The notes under the pieces: generated by a model
The model's database searches: none
What the model saw: only the letters and a program-made list of their open reading frames with translations
Told to the model about the DNA's origin: nothing
In this document: piece by piece, positions 10,481-21,318 of the stretch
Numbering within the stretch: position 1 is the stretch's first letter
How the letters are laid out: each line of letters begins with the position of its first letter
NCBI GenBank assembly: GCA_963555925.1
Contig: CAUVXJ010000034.1
Span: 108,830 to 172,829 of the forward strand
Source of the DNA: Protofrankia sp963555925
Lineage (GTDB): Bacteria; Actinomycetota; Actinomycetes; Frankiales; Frankiaceae
Length of the DNA: 64,000 bases
Reading direction: 5' to 3'
Made by a program: the position numbers and the translations under genes

Positions 10481-13400
10481 GTCCGTGATCATCCCTGGAG
10501 GGATTGAAACGTGCTGGGCCTGGCATCGCTACCCCCGTCGCCTGTCCGTGATCATCCCTGGAGGGATTGAAACTTGATGATCCATCGCCCGTCGTGCCCG
10601 AAGGCGAGGGTCCGTGATCATCCCTGGAGGGATTGAAACCCGTCCTTCGAGCCACGGGCCTTGCGGCGGCTCGTCCGTGATCATCCCTGGAGGGATTGAA
10701 ACGGCTTGCAAACGCGAATGAACATGCGACGGCTAAGGTCCGTGATCATCCCTGGAGGGATTGAAACTGGTCATGGGGGCGTGTACCCGGCACAATTCTC
10801 ATGTCCGTGATCATCCCTGGAGGGATTGAAACATAGTCAACCTTGCCCTGCAGTTGGACGCGCCGGTGTCCGTGATCATCCCTGGAGGGATTGAAACATC
10901 AGCTGCCCGAACGCGATCTGGCGCGGCGGCTGGCGTCCGTGATCATCCCTGGAGGGATTGAAACGTCAGCCGGCCGCAGCCGTCCAGGCAGGGGCGCAGG
11001 AGTCCGTGATCATCCCTGGAGGGATTGAAACATTGCTGCCGTCCAGATGCCTTCCTGGGCGGCCAAGTCCGTGATCATCCCTGGAGGGATTGAAACATAA
11101 AGCACTGGGCGTCTCCGGTCATGTAATCCTCCGTCCGTGATCATCCCTGGAGGGATTGAAACACCTGCTGGTCATTCAGGTCGAGCTGGAAGCCGCCAGT
11201 CCGTGATCATCCCTGGAGGGATTGAAACCCAGGACGGGACGCACACAGGCCCTCTACACACGGGTCCGTGATCATCCCTGGAGGGATTGAAACCGGATTT
11301 TGTGTCCGCGGGTTGGGCCGAACTGCTCGGTCCGTGATCATCCCTGGAGGGATTGAAACGCCGGGGGAAACCCCCCACGGGACAGCCATTCAAGTCCGTG
11401 ATCATCCCTGGAGGGATTGAAACCGGTAAAAGACAGTCTCGCCCGTTTCGTCCGCGTAGTCCGTGATCATCCCTGGAGGGATTGAAACTGTCATGCCGCA
11501 ACCATCACAGTCGCCGACTCCGCAGTCCGTCCGTGATCATCCCTGGAGGGATTGAAACACTGTGCGTACTTGTATTGAGCCGGACTTACGCCCATGTCCG
11601 TGATCATCCCTGGAGGGATTGAAACGCGGTTTCCATCGCGGTCACGATGTCGTCCCGGCCGGTCCGTGATCATCCCTGGAGGGATTGAAACTACCCAACC
11701 CCCCGCCATTGTGGCGAGCAGTTCGGGTCCGTGATCATCCCTGGAGGGATTGAAACGCCACATTGGCCGGACGTAGCCCAGCCGGCGGGCAGTCCGTGAT
11801 CATCCCTGGAGGGATTGAAACCCGACGGGACGCTCGCCGACTCGGTCCAGGACGGGGCTGTCCGTGATCATCCCTGGAGGGATTGAAACCGTCCTCCGCG
11901 GAGGCGAAACCGTCATTCCTGTTGTCCGTGATCATCCCTGGAGGGATTGAAACGGATCTGGCTGTTGGGGAGATGGAGCGGTGGCGTCGTCCGTGATCAT
12001 CCCTGGAGGGATTGAAACTGGGCTACTCGCCGTTGCGGCCCTCGTTCTGTTGGCGTCCGTGATCATCCCTGGAGGGATTGAAACCGGTCCGCGCGCTGCT
12101 GGTGGATGCTTTTCCCGAGTCCGTGATCATCCCTGGAGGGATTGAAACCTTGTGGAAGACTGGCCGGGAATCGTCAATGTCCTCGTCCGTGATCATCCCT
12201 GGAGGGATTGAAACCAGAGTGGGCCGACTCCGACCCGCGTGTCCGCGAGTCCGTGATCATCCCTGGAGGGATTGAAACGTGCAGCTGCTGCCACTGTTGC
12301 CGTCGGCCTGGTGGGTCCGTGATCATCCCTGGAGGGATTGAAACAGCCACCACGTCCGACCCACGTAGCCTGACCGTATAGTCCGTGATCATCCCTGGAG
12401 GGATTGAAACCTGAGGCTAGCGACGGTCTTCCGCCAACCCTCGGCTGGTCCGTGATCATCCCTGGAGGGATTGAAACGTGAGGTACTTACCAAGTTCCTC
12501 GGGATAGTCACCGTCGTCCGTGATCATCCCTGGAGGGATTGAAACTGGCTTCGGCCTTGACCTCCGACGACTCGGCACGGCGGGTCCGTGATCATCCCTG
12601 GAGGGATTGAAACATCGCGTCCAGTGCACGGGCGCGCAGGTCGGCACGTGTCCGTGATCATCCCTGGAGGGATTGAAACAACATTCCAACTCCCCAATCG
12701 TAGATCCATGAAACCCGTCCGTGATCATCCCTGGAGGGATTGAAACCCCGTGTAAATATCCCTCCCCGGGGAATATGAATGGTGTCCGTGATCATCCCTG
12801 GAGGGATTGAAACTTGCTGCTGGTCAGGCTGCGGTCAACGAGGTACCCGTCCGTGATCATCCCTGGAGGGATTGAAACCCTACATGCAACGGCTGTGCGG
12901 ACTCGCATTGTTGTCCGTGATCATCCCTGGAGGGATTGAAACCCCGAGGTGGCCCCGGGTGGAATCTCGATCTTCATGCGTGTCCGTGATCATCCCTGGA
13001 GGGATTGAAACCCTGGTACATCAGAACCCCTTCAACGGCATGAGGTCGTCCGTGATCATCCCTGGAGGGATTGAAACGCGTCGGTCCCGGCGCTGCCTGC
13101 GAACGTCGCCAGTCCGTGATCATCCCTGGAGGGATTGAAACACCGGGTCGAGCCTGAGCAACCTAAAGGCTTCATGTCCGTGATCATCCCTGGAGGGATT
13201 GAAACGCATGTAAAAGCACACGTCTAGGGTGTAATCGTCTTGTCCGTGATCATCCCTGGAGGGATTGAAACGACTGTGGAAAGGCTGGACGTGCCCCGGA
13301 AAGGAGTCCGTGATCATCCCTGGAGGGATTGAAACAATGGGACGTGGATGGGTATTGGGCTGGGACCAGCTAGTCCGTGATCATCCCTGGAGGGATTGAA

Positions 13401-16400
13401 ACGGCGTACCGCTGGCCTTGGATGGCGTAGTCGAGTGCGTGTCCGTGATCATCCCTGGAGGGATTGAAACCAGAAAGGTTTCGGTTGAAACGTGAACCCG
13501 TATCCGGTCCGTGATCATCCCTGGAGGGATTGAAACGGTATTGAGAAGGATCCGACAGTGCAGGCGCTGGGGTCCGTGATCATCCCTGGAGGGATTGAAA
13601 CATCACCTGCCACCAGGCCAATTCTTTTGCGGCCCGCGTCCGTGATCATCCCTGGAGGGATTGAAACACGAACACCGCCGTTCCCTGGACGAGGTCTTCC
13701 AACCCGTCCGTGATCATACCTGGAGGGATTGAAACTACGTTTGCTTGCCTTCCGGTAGGTCAAACCCGTAGTCCGTGATCATCCCTGGAGGGATTGAAAC
13801 AATGGGAACGGCATTGTCACCCGGCTTGCGGAACAGGTCCGTGATCATCCCTGGAGGGATTGAAACCTCAGGGGTCGGCCAGGGCCGTCCCAGCCCTTTC
13901 CGGTCCGTGATCATCCCTGGAGGGATTGAAACACGGAACCTGGCAATGGCGATGCGACATCGGCCCGTCCGTGATCATCCCTGGAGGGATTGAAACCGGA
14001 CGATCCACGCCGTATCGGGATCACCGGCCAGAGCAAGTCCGTGATCATCCCTGGAGGGATTGAAACGGTGACCTATATGTCCGCTTTACGCGGGCAGCGG
14101 CGTCCGTGATCATCCCTGGAGGGATTGAAACGCGACGGCGCCTATGCGGAGAACTCTGGGATGACTGTGTCCGTGATCATCCCTGGAGGGATTGAAACCC
14201 GTGTTCCTCGCTCGCTGGCTTCGCGAGGTGGTGGAGTCCGTGATCATCCCTGGAGGGATTGAAACCCCCGCGGACGTCCCGATCGTCGTGCCGGTCCATG
14301 TCCGTGATCATCCCTGGAGGGATTGAAACGACCGCATGCCCCAGCGGATCCGAGGGCGGCCGCCGCGTCCGTGATCATCCCTGGAGGGATTGAAACCCAA
14401 CATAATGCCAGCCAATATCACAATGATCTGTGTCCGTGATCATCCCTGGAGGGATTGAAACGGTGGTGGCGCTGGCGATGGTGGCGACCAGCACCTGTCC
14501 GTGATCATCCCTGGAGGGATTGAAACTGCGCCCACTGGAGCCGTTCCCGTAGCGGGGCCTGGTCCGTGATCATCCCTGGAGGGATTGAAACTCGCCAATG
14601 CCTGCGCGGTCCACTCCCCGGCCCAGGTCCGTGATCATCCCTGGAGGGATTGAAACCCATTACTCAGGAGCACAGCTGCACCAAAAACGCGCTGTCCGTG
14701 ATCATCCCTGGAGGGATTGAAACCCGCCGCGGCGATGCTGCGCCCGCCGGGATGGCTGGTCCGTGATCATCCCTGGAGGGATTGAAACTCCCTCGACCGT
14801 GCCGACAAATTCACCGTGAGATGTCCGTGATCATCCCTGGAGGGATTGAAACGTGCGCAGGATCATCCCTGAGTCCATCTTGTTCGGTGTCCGTGATCAT
14901 CCCTGGAGGGATTGAAACTGGTCCCGGTCCCACCGTTTACCGGTCCAGCGCCACGTCCGTGATCATCCCTGGAGGGATTGAAACCCCGATCATCCGGACC
15001 GTGGACTCCGACGATGAGGTCCGTGATCATCCCTGGAGGGATTGAAACGCTCCAGCTGGACGGGTGGCTCATCCACTACCGGAGTCCGTGATCATCCCTG
15101 GAGGGATTGAAACAGTCTGTCAAACCTGCGAGGTCAGTGGGGATACGAGTCCGTGATCATCCCTGGAGGGATTGAAACGATTTACGCCTGTCTGATTCCT
15201 CCAAGGCTTCCACGTCCGTGATCATCCCTGGAGGGATTGAAACGTGTCCGTGTTTCCCCTTTGATTGGTTGCCCATGGCGTCCGTGATCATCCCTGGAGG
15301 GATTGAAACGTGTCCATGTTTCCCCTTTGATTGGTTGCCCATGGCGTCCGTGATCATCCCTGGAGGGATTGAAACCTGCCTCGCCCCCCGGACCAGTACG
15401 CAACAATTGCAGTCCGTGATCATCCCTGGAGGGATTGAAACGAGACGGTGAGTGCAGCCAGCTGCGGCGAGGTGAGGCACGTGTCCGTGATCATCCCTGG
15501 AGGGATTGAAACAGTCACCGTAGGCGGCCTGCTGGCGCATCGCCTTGTCCGTGATCATCCCTGGAGGGATTGAAACTAGGTGAGGTCTTCCACCCCGCCG
15601 CGCTTCGTCGGACGTCCGTGATCATCCCTGGAGGGATTGAAACACGTACGCGAGCAGTGCGACGTGTGGGATGCGCCGCGTCCGTGATCATCCCTGGAGG
15701 GATTGAAACCGGGCTTCAGCTTCCTCGCCGGGTCCTGCTTTCGGGTCCGTGATCATCCCTGGAGGGATTGAAACCTCGCGACAGACCTAGCTCGCGCTGG
15801 GCGGAGCGGACGTCCGTGATCATCCCTGGAGGGATTGAAACTGTGTACACGTGCAACAAGTGGCCACTACCAAGGCAAGTCCGTGATCATCCCTGGAGGG
15901 ATTGAAACCCGAAGGGATTGTGGCTCGCACTCGCGAGCCACTGTTGTCCGTGATTATCCCTGGAGGGATTGAAACGCGGGCAGCTCGACCGCGCGTGCAC
16001 CAGCGGCACGTCCGTGATCATCCCTGGAGGGATTGAAACGCTGTGCCACAGGCGGAAGATGTTCAGATCGCCGAGGNNNNNNNNNNNNNNNNNNNNNNNN
16101 NNNNNNNNNNNNNNNNNNNNNNNNNNNNNNNNNNNNNNNNNNNNNNNNNNNNNNNNNNNNNNNNNNNNNNNNNNNNNNNNNNNNNNNNNNNNNNNNNNNN
16201 NNNNNNNNNNNNNNNNNNNNNNNNNNNNNNNNNNNNNNNNNNNNNNNNNNNNNNNNNNNNNNNNNNNNNNNNNNNNNNNNNNNNNNNNNNNNNNNNNNNN
16301 NNNNNNNNNNNNNNNNNNNNNNNNNNNNNNNNNNNNNNNNNNNNNNNNNNNNNNNNNNNNNNNNNNNNNNNNNNNNNNNNNNNNNNNNNNNNNNNNNNNN

Positions 16401-18499
16401 NNNNNNNNNNNNNNNNNNNNNNNNNNNNNNNNNNNNNNNNNNNNNNNNNNNNNNNNNNNNNNNNNNNNNNNNNNNNNNNNNNNNNNNNNNNNNNNNNNNN
16501 NNNNNNNNNNNNNNNNNNNNNNNATTGAAACTGATGTTCCTGCTCCTCTAGCGCCTCCCTCTCCCGTCCGTGATCATCCCTGGAGGGATTGAAACTCCAA
16601 CCGGCCGGGGGGCATCCCCCGCGGGACAGGTCCGTGATCATCCCTGGAGGGATTGAAACTACGATTGCGATTCGCAATTGTCATATTGCTGCCAGTCCGT
16701 GATCATCCCTGGAGGGATTGAAACCGGCTCGTGCCGCATTGCAGGTGGGCGGTTTGACGTCCGTGATCATCCCTGGAGGGATTGAAACGCGTTCAACAGC
16801 ACCATGCGATCCCGGAAATTCACCCGGTCCGTGATCATCCCTGGAGGGATTGAAACCGAACGCACGGGCGGGTGTTCCCGCCGCGTGGAAGTCCGTGATC
16901 ATCCCTGGAGGGATTGAAACGCATGAACTTTGAACAGCGTTTTCGGTCCTGCGGGTCCGTGATCATCCCTGGAGGGATTGAAACAGGACCCACACGGGTT
17001 CGTACGTCATCGACGTGATCAGGTCCGTGATCATCCCTGGAGGGATTGAAACCGTTGATCTCAACGGACACTGGCATCCCCGGGGTAGTCCGTGATCATC
17101 CCTGGAGGGATTGAAACTATTACGAATTTCACGCCAGTTCAGATACTTTTCTGGTCCGTGATCATCCCTGGAGGGATTGAAACTCCTCGGTGAGGTGGCC
17201 GATCAGCGCGACGAGCGTGCTGTCCGTGATCATCCCTGGAGGGATTGAAACACGGCGAGACCGACGACCCGGCCGAGGCGTTGCGCGTCCGTGATCATCC
17301 CTGGAGGGATTGAAACGTGATGGCCAGCGCGCCGGCTGGGCGCGTGGCGAGTCCGGTCCGTGATCATCCCTGGAGGGATTGAAACGCTGTCATCCCAGCC
17401 GAGCTCTCCGATGATCCGAAGTCCGTGATCATCCCTGGAGGGATTGAAACGAGATTGCCTGCCGGTCCCACAGATCAAGCGCGTCTTGTCTGTGATCATC
17501 CCTGGAGGGATTGAAACGGTGCAATGGACGGTTTTGTGTTCTCTGGGTGACGTCCATGATCATCCCTGGAGGGATTGAAACGCGGCCCGGCCGACCGCGG
17601 CGCCGACGCGGGCCAGTCCGTGATCATCCCTGGAGGGATTGAAACTGGGCGACTGGCCGCTATACGGTGGGCAAAATATGTCCGTGATCATTCCTGGAGG
17701 GATTGAAACTCTTCATAGACTCCGATGACGATCGGATCGTGCACGGGTCCGTGATCATCCCTGGAGGGATTGAAACGCGGTCGCGATGAGGCCCGGATGC
17801 TTGTCCGCCCAGTCCGTGATCATCCCTGGAGGGATTGAAACTGGCGCTCACCCCTGCCGCGCCGAGGTACCCGCGGGTCCGTGATCATCCCTGGAGGGAT
17901 TGAAACCCGGTATCGATCCCGGCCTATGGGTATCTCCGCGGGGTCCGTGATCATCCCTGGAGGGATTGAAACACGCCGCCGACGCCCAGCTCCAGCAGCT
18001 CCACGCCGGTCCGTGATCATCCCTGGAGGGATTGAAACGGTCTTGCGCGGTGTGCCGTAGCCCCGGTCGGCAAGGTCCGTGATCATCCCTGGAGGGATTG
18101 AAACCCCATGGCCAGGCCGCTTGCTTCGTGAATCATGAGTCCGTGATCATCCCTGGAGGGATTGAAACTTGTAACCGACGATTACCGCCGATCCACATTC
18201 CGGTCCATGATCATCCCTGGAGGGATTGAAACAGGTAATATCTGCCACTGTGCCGGAAATCTGGCAAGATCCGTGATCATCTCTGGAGGGATTGAAACAG
18301 CGGTTGCGTGATGCCGGCCTCGCCGGCGTGGCCGCCCTGGTCCGTGATCATCCCTGGAGGGATTGAAACGGGCGCACTCCTACCGTCTGCGCGGCGCCGA
18401 CACGGGTCCGTGATCATCCCTGGAGGGATTGAAACTGGACCGTTGCTGAGCTACGGGATTGGCAGGCGCGTCCGTGATCATCCATGGAGGGATTGAAGG
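10481..18499 (+). CRISPR. Very long type I-B-like CRISPR array
   Basis: Repeats are 30 bases, starting GTCCGTGATC and ending GGATTGAAAC, the usual ATTGAAAC 3' end of type I-B repeats. Spacers are about 33-38 bases, period about 66-67. By hand I count 85 complete repeats before the N gap and 30 after it, plus a partial repeat at 16524-16531; the gap would hold about six or seven more units. The first repeat is at 10481-10510. The last, 18470-18499, is degenerate (CCATGG in the middle, GAAGG at its end). Variants gather towards the distal end. Two adjacent spacers (15244-15279 and 15310-15345) differ by one base. Peptide-like frames through the array are artefacts of the repeat. Confidence 0.98.
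16077..16523. other. Assembly gap inside the CRISPR array
   Basis: A run of 447 N characters. Repeat sequence resumes at 16524 with the last eight bases of a repeat. The gap most likely marks collapsed or unresolved repeats, so the true spacer number is unknown. Confidence 0.99.
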
Positions 18500-18516
18500 A
18501 GGTGCACGGGATTTCT

Positions 18517-18918
18517 TCAGACGGCGATCAGATATACCTGATCGCCGCAGAGTCTGGACATATCGTCGATGTCTGATGTCAGCATGGCGACCGGCCCGGG
18601 TTGCCGCCGTGCCACCTCGGCCACTGCGGCATCGATCGCGTATCTGTGACCGTGCAGATTTACTTTCTTGAGTAGTCGCGCGGAAGCCTTCGCGGTTTCC
18701 TTGGTGACCGGCTCGACCTTGATCCGCGAGAGTAGCCAGTCCAGCCGAGGGATGTTCACCCCTACGTGGCTGACTTCGATGATTGTGTTGGCGCTGATGA
18801 CGAGGTCGGCATCCATCTCGCTGAAGATCTGGAGCATGGTGGCGACCTTGCGGTCCTGAGTGATCCAGGCGGACAGCCCCGCGCAGTCCAGGACAACCGT
18901 CTCGATGCGCCTGGTCAC
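18517..18918 (-). CDS. PIN-domain toxin (VapC-like)
   Basis: A 133-residue protein. Acidic residues expected for the PIN active site appear in VVLDCAGLSAW near the N-terminus, in ISANTIIEVS, in HRYAIDAAVAE and in LTSDIDDMSRL near the end. PIN toxins cleave tRNA or rRNA. The GTG start overlaps the antitoxin stop (GTGA). The gene ends only 17 bases from the last CRISPR repeat and runs towards the array. A decayed copy of its last 16 codons is at 694-741. The family is clear; the RNA target is unknown. Confidence 0.85.
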   Translation of the reverse strand: MTRRIETVVLDCAGLSAWITQDRKVATMLQIFSEMDADLVISANTIIEVSHVGVNIPRLDWLLSRIKVEPVTKETAKASARLLKKVNLHGHRYAIDAAVAEVARRQPGPVAMLTSDIDDMSRLCGDQVYLIAV

Positions 18919-19160
18919 GCCGCCGTGTCTTCGGTGCTGCCGGTGGCGTCGCCGACCCTGGTCCGCGCCTCGGCCAGCTCCTCCTGCGTGAAGGCTCCGG
19001 ATTCCTCCTGGTAGCGCTGAAGCTCGTCAACGAGTAGTCGATGCCGGATCTGGCGTGCGACAGCTGCGGCGACGTATCCGGAAACGTTGTCTGTGATTTT
19101 TTTCAGCTCGGCGACCTGGTCGCTGGGTAGCGTGATCGTGATGCGGGTGGTAGCGGACAT
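18915..19160 (-). CDS. Ribbon-helix-helix antitoxin for the PIN toxin
   Basis: An 81-residue protein beginning MSATTRITITLPSDQVAELK, the strand-helix pattern of CopG/RHH DNA-binding dimers, followed by NVSGYVAAAVARQIRH and an acidic tail (FTQEELAEART). ATG 19160 is chosen because it places the RHH strand at the N-terminus; longer in-frame starts add an unrelated peptide. It is transcribed first and overlaps the toxin by four bases, as in most VapBC-like operons, and probably represses its own promoter. Confidence 0.85.
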   Translation of the reverse strand: MSATTRITITLPSDQVAELKKITDNVSGYVAAAVARQIRHRLLVDELQRYQEESGAFTQEELAEARTRVGDATGSTEDTAA

Positions 19161-19277
19161 GCGTGAATCATACCGTGGTATGCGCCAGTGGACCGCTGGA
19201 ACGCTCGATGATCCAGAGGGGGCACTACTCGTCCTGGCCGTCAGGCTGCCGTCCACATGCAGCGGTAGGCGCGGTCG

Positions 19278-19354
19278 ATGATCGGCGCGAGTTTGTCGTT
19301 AGGTACGCGGATCGAGCCGGAAAGCGTACATAGCAACAAACAACTGCCGATCTT
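19278..19354. repeat. Palindromic repeat element, copy 2
   Basis: Same family as copy 1. The left arm ATGATCGGCGCGAGTTTGT is perfect, with GTACGC and GCGTAC inside, but the right arm has decayed (CAACTGCCGATC where CTCGCGCCGATC is expected). It lies upstream of the DUF559 gene, in the 320-base gap after the antitoxin start; nothing else is evident in that gap. Confidence 0.85.
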
Positions 19355-19480
19355 GAATCGCGGCCACGGGCGGCCACGAGCCGTCATGGGCGCCCATGGC
19401 CAGTTATCCACAGATACCGGTTATCCACCGATCTGGGTTGGATGTGGCGCCAGGACGGCCATGCCCGGCACGATCATGCA

Positions 19481-20410
19481 ATGGTCGACTCCTGTCCCGT
19501 GCCGTCCCCGGCTCTGCTTCGTCAGGCGTGGCAGCAGGATGGAATGATCAGTACTTCCCAGGCTCGGGCAGCAGGCCTGACCCGCCGGCAGATCGCGGAC
19601 CTCGTCCGGACCGGTCAGTGGCAACACCCTGACCGAGGTACGTATCTTGTGCCCGGAGCCCACCCGCTTCGGAGTCGGGTTCGGGCGGCTCTGCTGCGCC
19701 GACCGGATGCCGTTGCCTGCGAGATCACCGCGGCGCGGCTCCTCGGGTTCGGCTGCCTCCCGACCGCGCGGCACGACGAACCGGTCCACCTGCTGTGTCC
19801 ACGCCGGTCCGCGCGACGGCAGCCCGACGGCGTCGTACTGCACTGGAATGACCTACCGCCTACCCACGTCACAGATGTCTGCGGTATTCCGACGACATCG
19901 GCGCCCCACACGCTCGCCGACATGGTGCTGCGCCGTGGACGGGAGGACGCCGTCGCCCTGATGGACGCGACGCTGCGTACCGGCCATCTCACGGACCTCA
20001 ATGCCGCTCGGTCGCTGGTGTTCGGTAGACGGGGCGCGGCAGCGCGGTCGCCATGGTGGCAGTGTGCTGACGGTCGAGCCGAGTCCCCGCTCGAAACGCG
20101 ACTACGGCTTCTGCTCGCCGACGCCGGCCTGCCTCCAGCACAGCTCCAGTGGCCGGTCCGGAACGCGGCTGGACGTGTCGTCGCACGCCTCGATCTGGCC
20201 TGGCCGAGCGTTCGACTTGACGTCGAAGCCGACGGTGCGGTCGTTCACGCCGATCCGCACGCGCTGTACCGCGACCGCTATCGACAGAACATGCTCACAA
20301 CGCTGGGCTGGACCGTGCTCCGCTTCACCTGGGTCGACGTGACACGACGCGCAGACTACGTGACCCGGACCGTGGCACATGCCCTCGCGCCGGGTAGCCA
20401 GCACCCTTGA
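19481..20410 (+). CDS. DUF559/AbiEi-like protein, putative endonuclease-fold
   Basis: A 309-residue protein. The N-terminus (ISTSQARAAGLTRRQIADLVRTGQW, then HPDRGTYLV) is the winged-helix domain seen in AbiEi antitoxins of type IV systems. The C-terminus (AESPLETRLRLLLADAGLP, then RLDLAWPSVRLDVEADGAVVH and LGWTVLRFTW) is DUF559, a small PD-(D/E)XK relative with D-x-E-x-D residues in place. Such two-domain proteins are frequent in actinobacteria and poorly understood. ATG 19481 is preferred over 19442. No AbiEii partner is adjacent. The TGA stop is the first three bases of palindrome copy 3. Confidence 0.75.
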   Translation: MVDSCPVPSPALLRQAWQQDGMISTSQARAAGLTRRQIADLVRTGQWQHPDRGTYLVPGAHPLRSRVRAALLRRPDAVACEITAARLLGFGCLPTARHDEPVHLLCPRRSARRQPDGVVLHWNDLPPTHVTDVCGIPTTSAPHTLADMVLRRGREDAVALMDATLRTGHLTDLNAARSLVFGRRGAAARSPWWQCADGRAESPLETRLRLLLADAGLPPAQLQWPVRNAAGRVVARLDLAWPSVRLDVEADGAVVHADPHALYRDRYRQNMLTTLGWTVLRFTWVDVTRRADYVTRTVAHALAPGSQHP

Positions 20411-20483
20411 TCGGCGTGAGTTTGTCGTTAGGTACGCATATTGGCCTAAAAAGCGTACCCAGCAACAAACTCGCGCCGATCAT
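20408..20483. repeat. Palindromic repeat element, copy 3
   Basis: A 76-base copy starting TGATCGGCGTGAGTTTGT and ending ACTCGCGCCGATCAT, with inner GTACGC and GCGTAC. Its centre is AT-rich and differs from the other copies. Its first three bases are the stop codon of the DUF559 gene, and a heptamer tandem repeat begins at the next base. Confidence 0.88.
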
Positions 20484-20546
20484 GGTCGGTGGTCGGTGGT
20501 CGGTGGTCGGTGGTCGGTGGTCGGTGGTCGGTGGTCGGTGGTCGGT
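20484..20546. repeat. Tandem repeat, 7-bp unit x 9
   Basis: Nine perfect copies of GGTCGGT directly after palindrome copy 3. Non-coding; the unit is not a multiple of three. Confidence 0.95.
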
Positions 20547-20581
20547 GCGCCGGTGAGCGTCGGGGGCGACCGTGGCGAGGT

Positions 20582-21244
20582 TCAGGTCAGCAGGTCGGCG
20601 GGGTGGAAGGTGACGGGGAAGGGCTCGGTGAGTTCGCACGGGTCGTCGCCGCGGATGGTGGCGACGACGTCGTAGCAACCATTGCTGCCGAGCACGTGGA
20701 CGGTCACCGACGGTACCTTCGGATCAATGATCCAGTAGGAGCGGATGCCGGCGTTCTGGTAGGCGATGCGCTTCTTCTCCGTGTCGTACCGCCGGCCGTA
20801 CCTGGAGAGGACCTCGACGGCCAGAACCGGCAGCCGCGCCTCCTTGTCGGGCAGGACGAGAACGTCGGGTTGGAACCTCTTCTTCAGCGACACGGGCACG
20901 TCGAACGGTGCGACCAGGGCCCGCGCAGCCCCAACCTCGTTCAGGCGGAGGACCAGCCCGAGATTAAGCACGACCCGTTGGTGGTCGTAGCTGGGAGCCG
21001 GGCTCACGACGACGACGCCGTCGAGGAGTTCCCAGCGCCGCCAGTCGTCGGGCGCCTGGTCGAGGTCGTCGGTGGTGTAGCCGCCCGGGTCGACGGCATG
21101 GAGATAGGCCAGACCTTCGTCGAAGTAGATCCGGGCGACCGGCAGCGGCCACTCGACGAGGCCGGTGATGTCCAGCGGCCGACCGAGCGGCCTGTCTTCC
21201 GGCTCCTGCGCCACCGGGTCACGGTTCACCGCCACAGCTGTCAT
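20582..21244 (-). CDS. Uma2-family putative endonuclease
   Basis: A 220-residue protein of the Uma2 (DUF820) family, a restriction-endonuclease-like fold common in actinobacteria and cyanobacteria. Landmarks are ELLDGVVVVSPAPSYDHQ (N-terminal Glu), RFQPDVLVL (core Asp), LAVEVLSRYGRRYDTEKK (Glu and Lys) and AGIRSYWIID. ATG 21244 has a GAGGAGGAG Shine-Dalgarno box eight bases away, which decides the start. Function of the family is unsettled. A fossil of its C-terminus is at 785-871 on the other strand. Confidence 0.88.
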   Translation of the reverse strand: MTAVAVNRDPVAQEPEDRPLGRPLDITGLVEWPLPVARIYFDEGLAYLHAVDPGGYTTDDLDQAPDDWRRWELLDGVVVVSPAPSYDHQRVVLNLGLVLRLNEVGAARALVAPFDVPVSLKKRFQPDVLVLPDKEARLPVLAVEVLSRYGRRYDTEKKRIAYQNAGIRSYWIIDPKVPSVTVHVLGSNGCYDVVATIRGDDPCELTEPFPVTFHPADLLT

Positions 21245-21318
21245 GGTGCCACTCCTCCTCGGATTCGGACGGCACATTTGCTGTAAAGCATACGTCGTTG
21301 GGTGACTGATTTACGACG

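Noticed and set aside
14853..14888. Spacer that contains GATCATCCCTG, an 11-base match to the repeat
   Set aside because: The match is too short to claim self-derived origin and can arise by chance in over 110 spacers.
10380..18496. Many open frames of 60-130 codons with repeated SVIIPGGIET or GFNPSRDDHG peptides on both strands
   Set aside because: They are translations of the CRISPR repeat; the 30-base repeat plus spacers of variable length cannot encode a real protein family.
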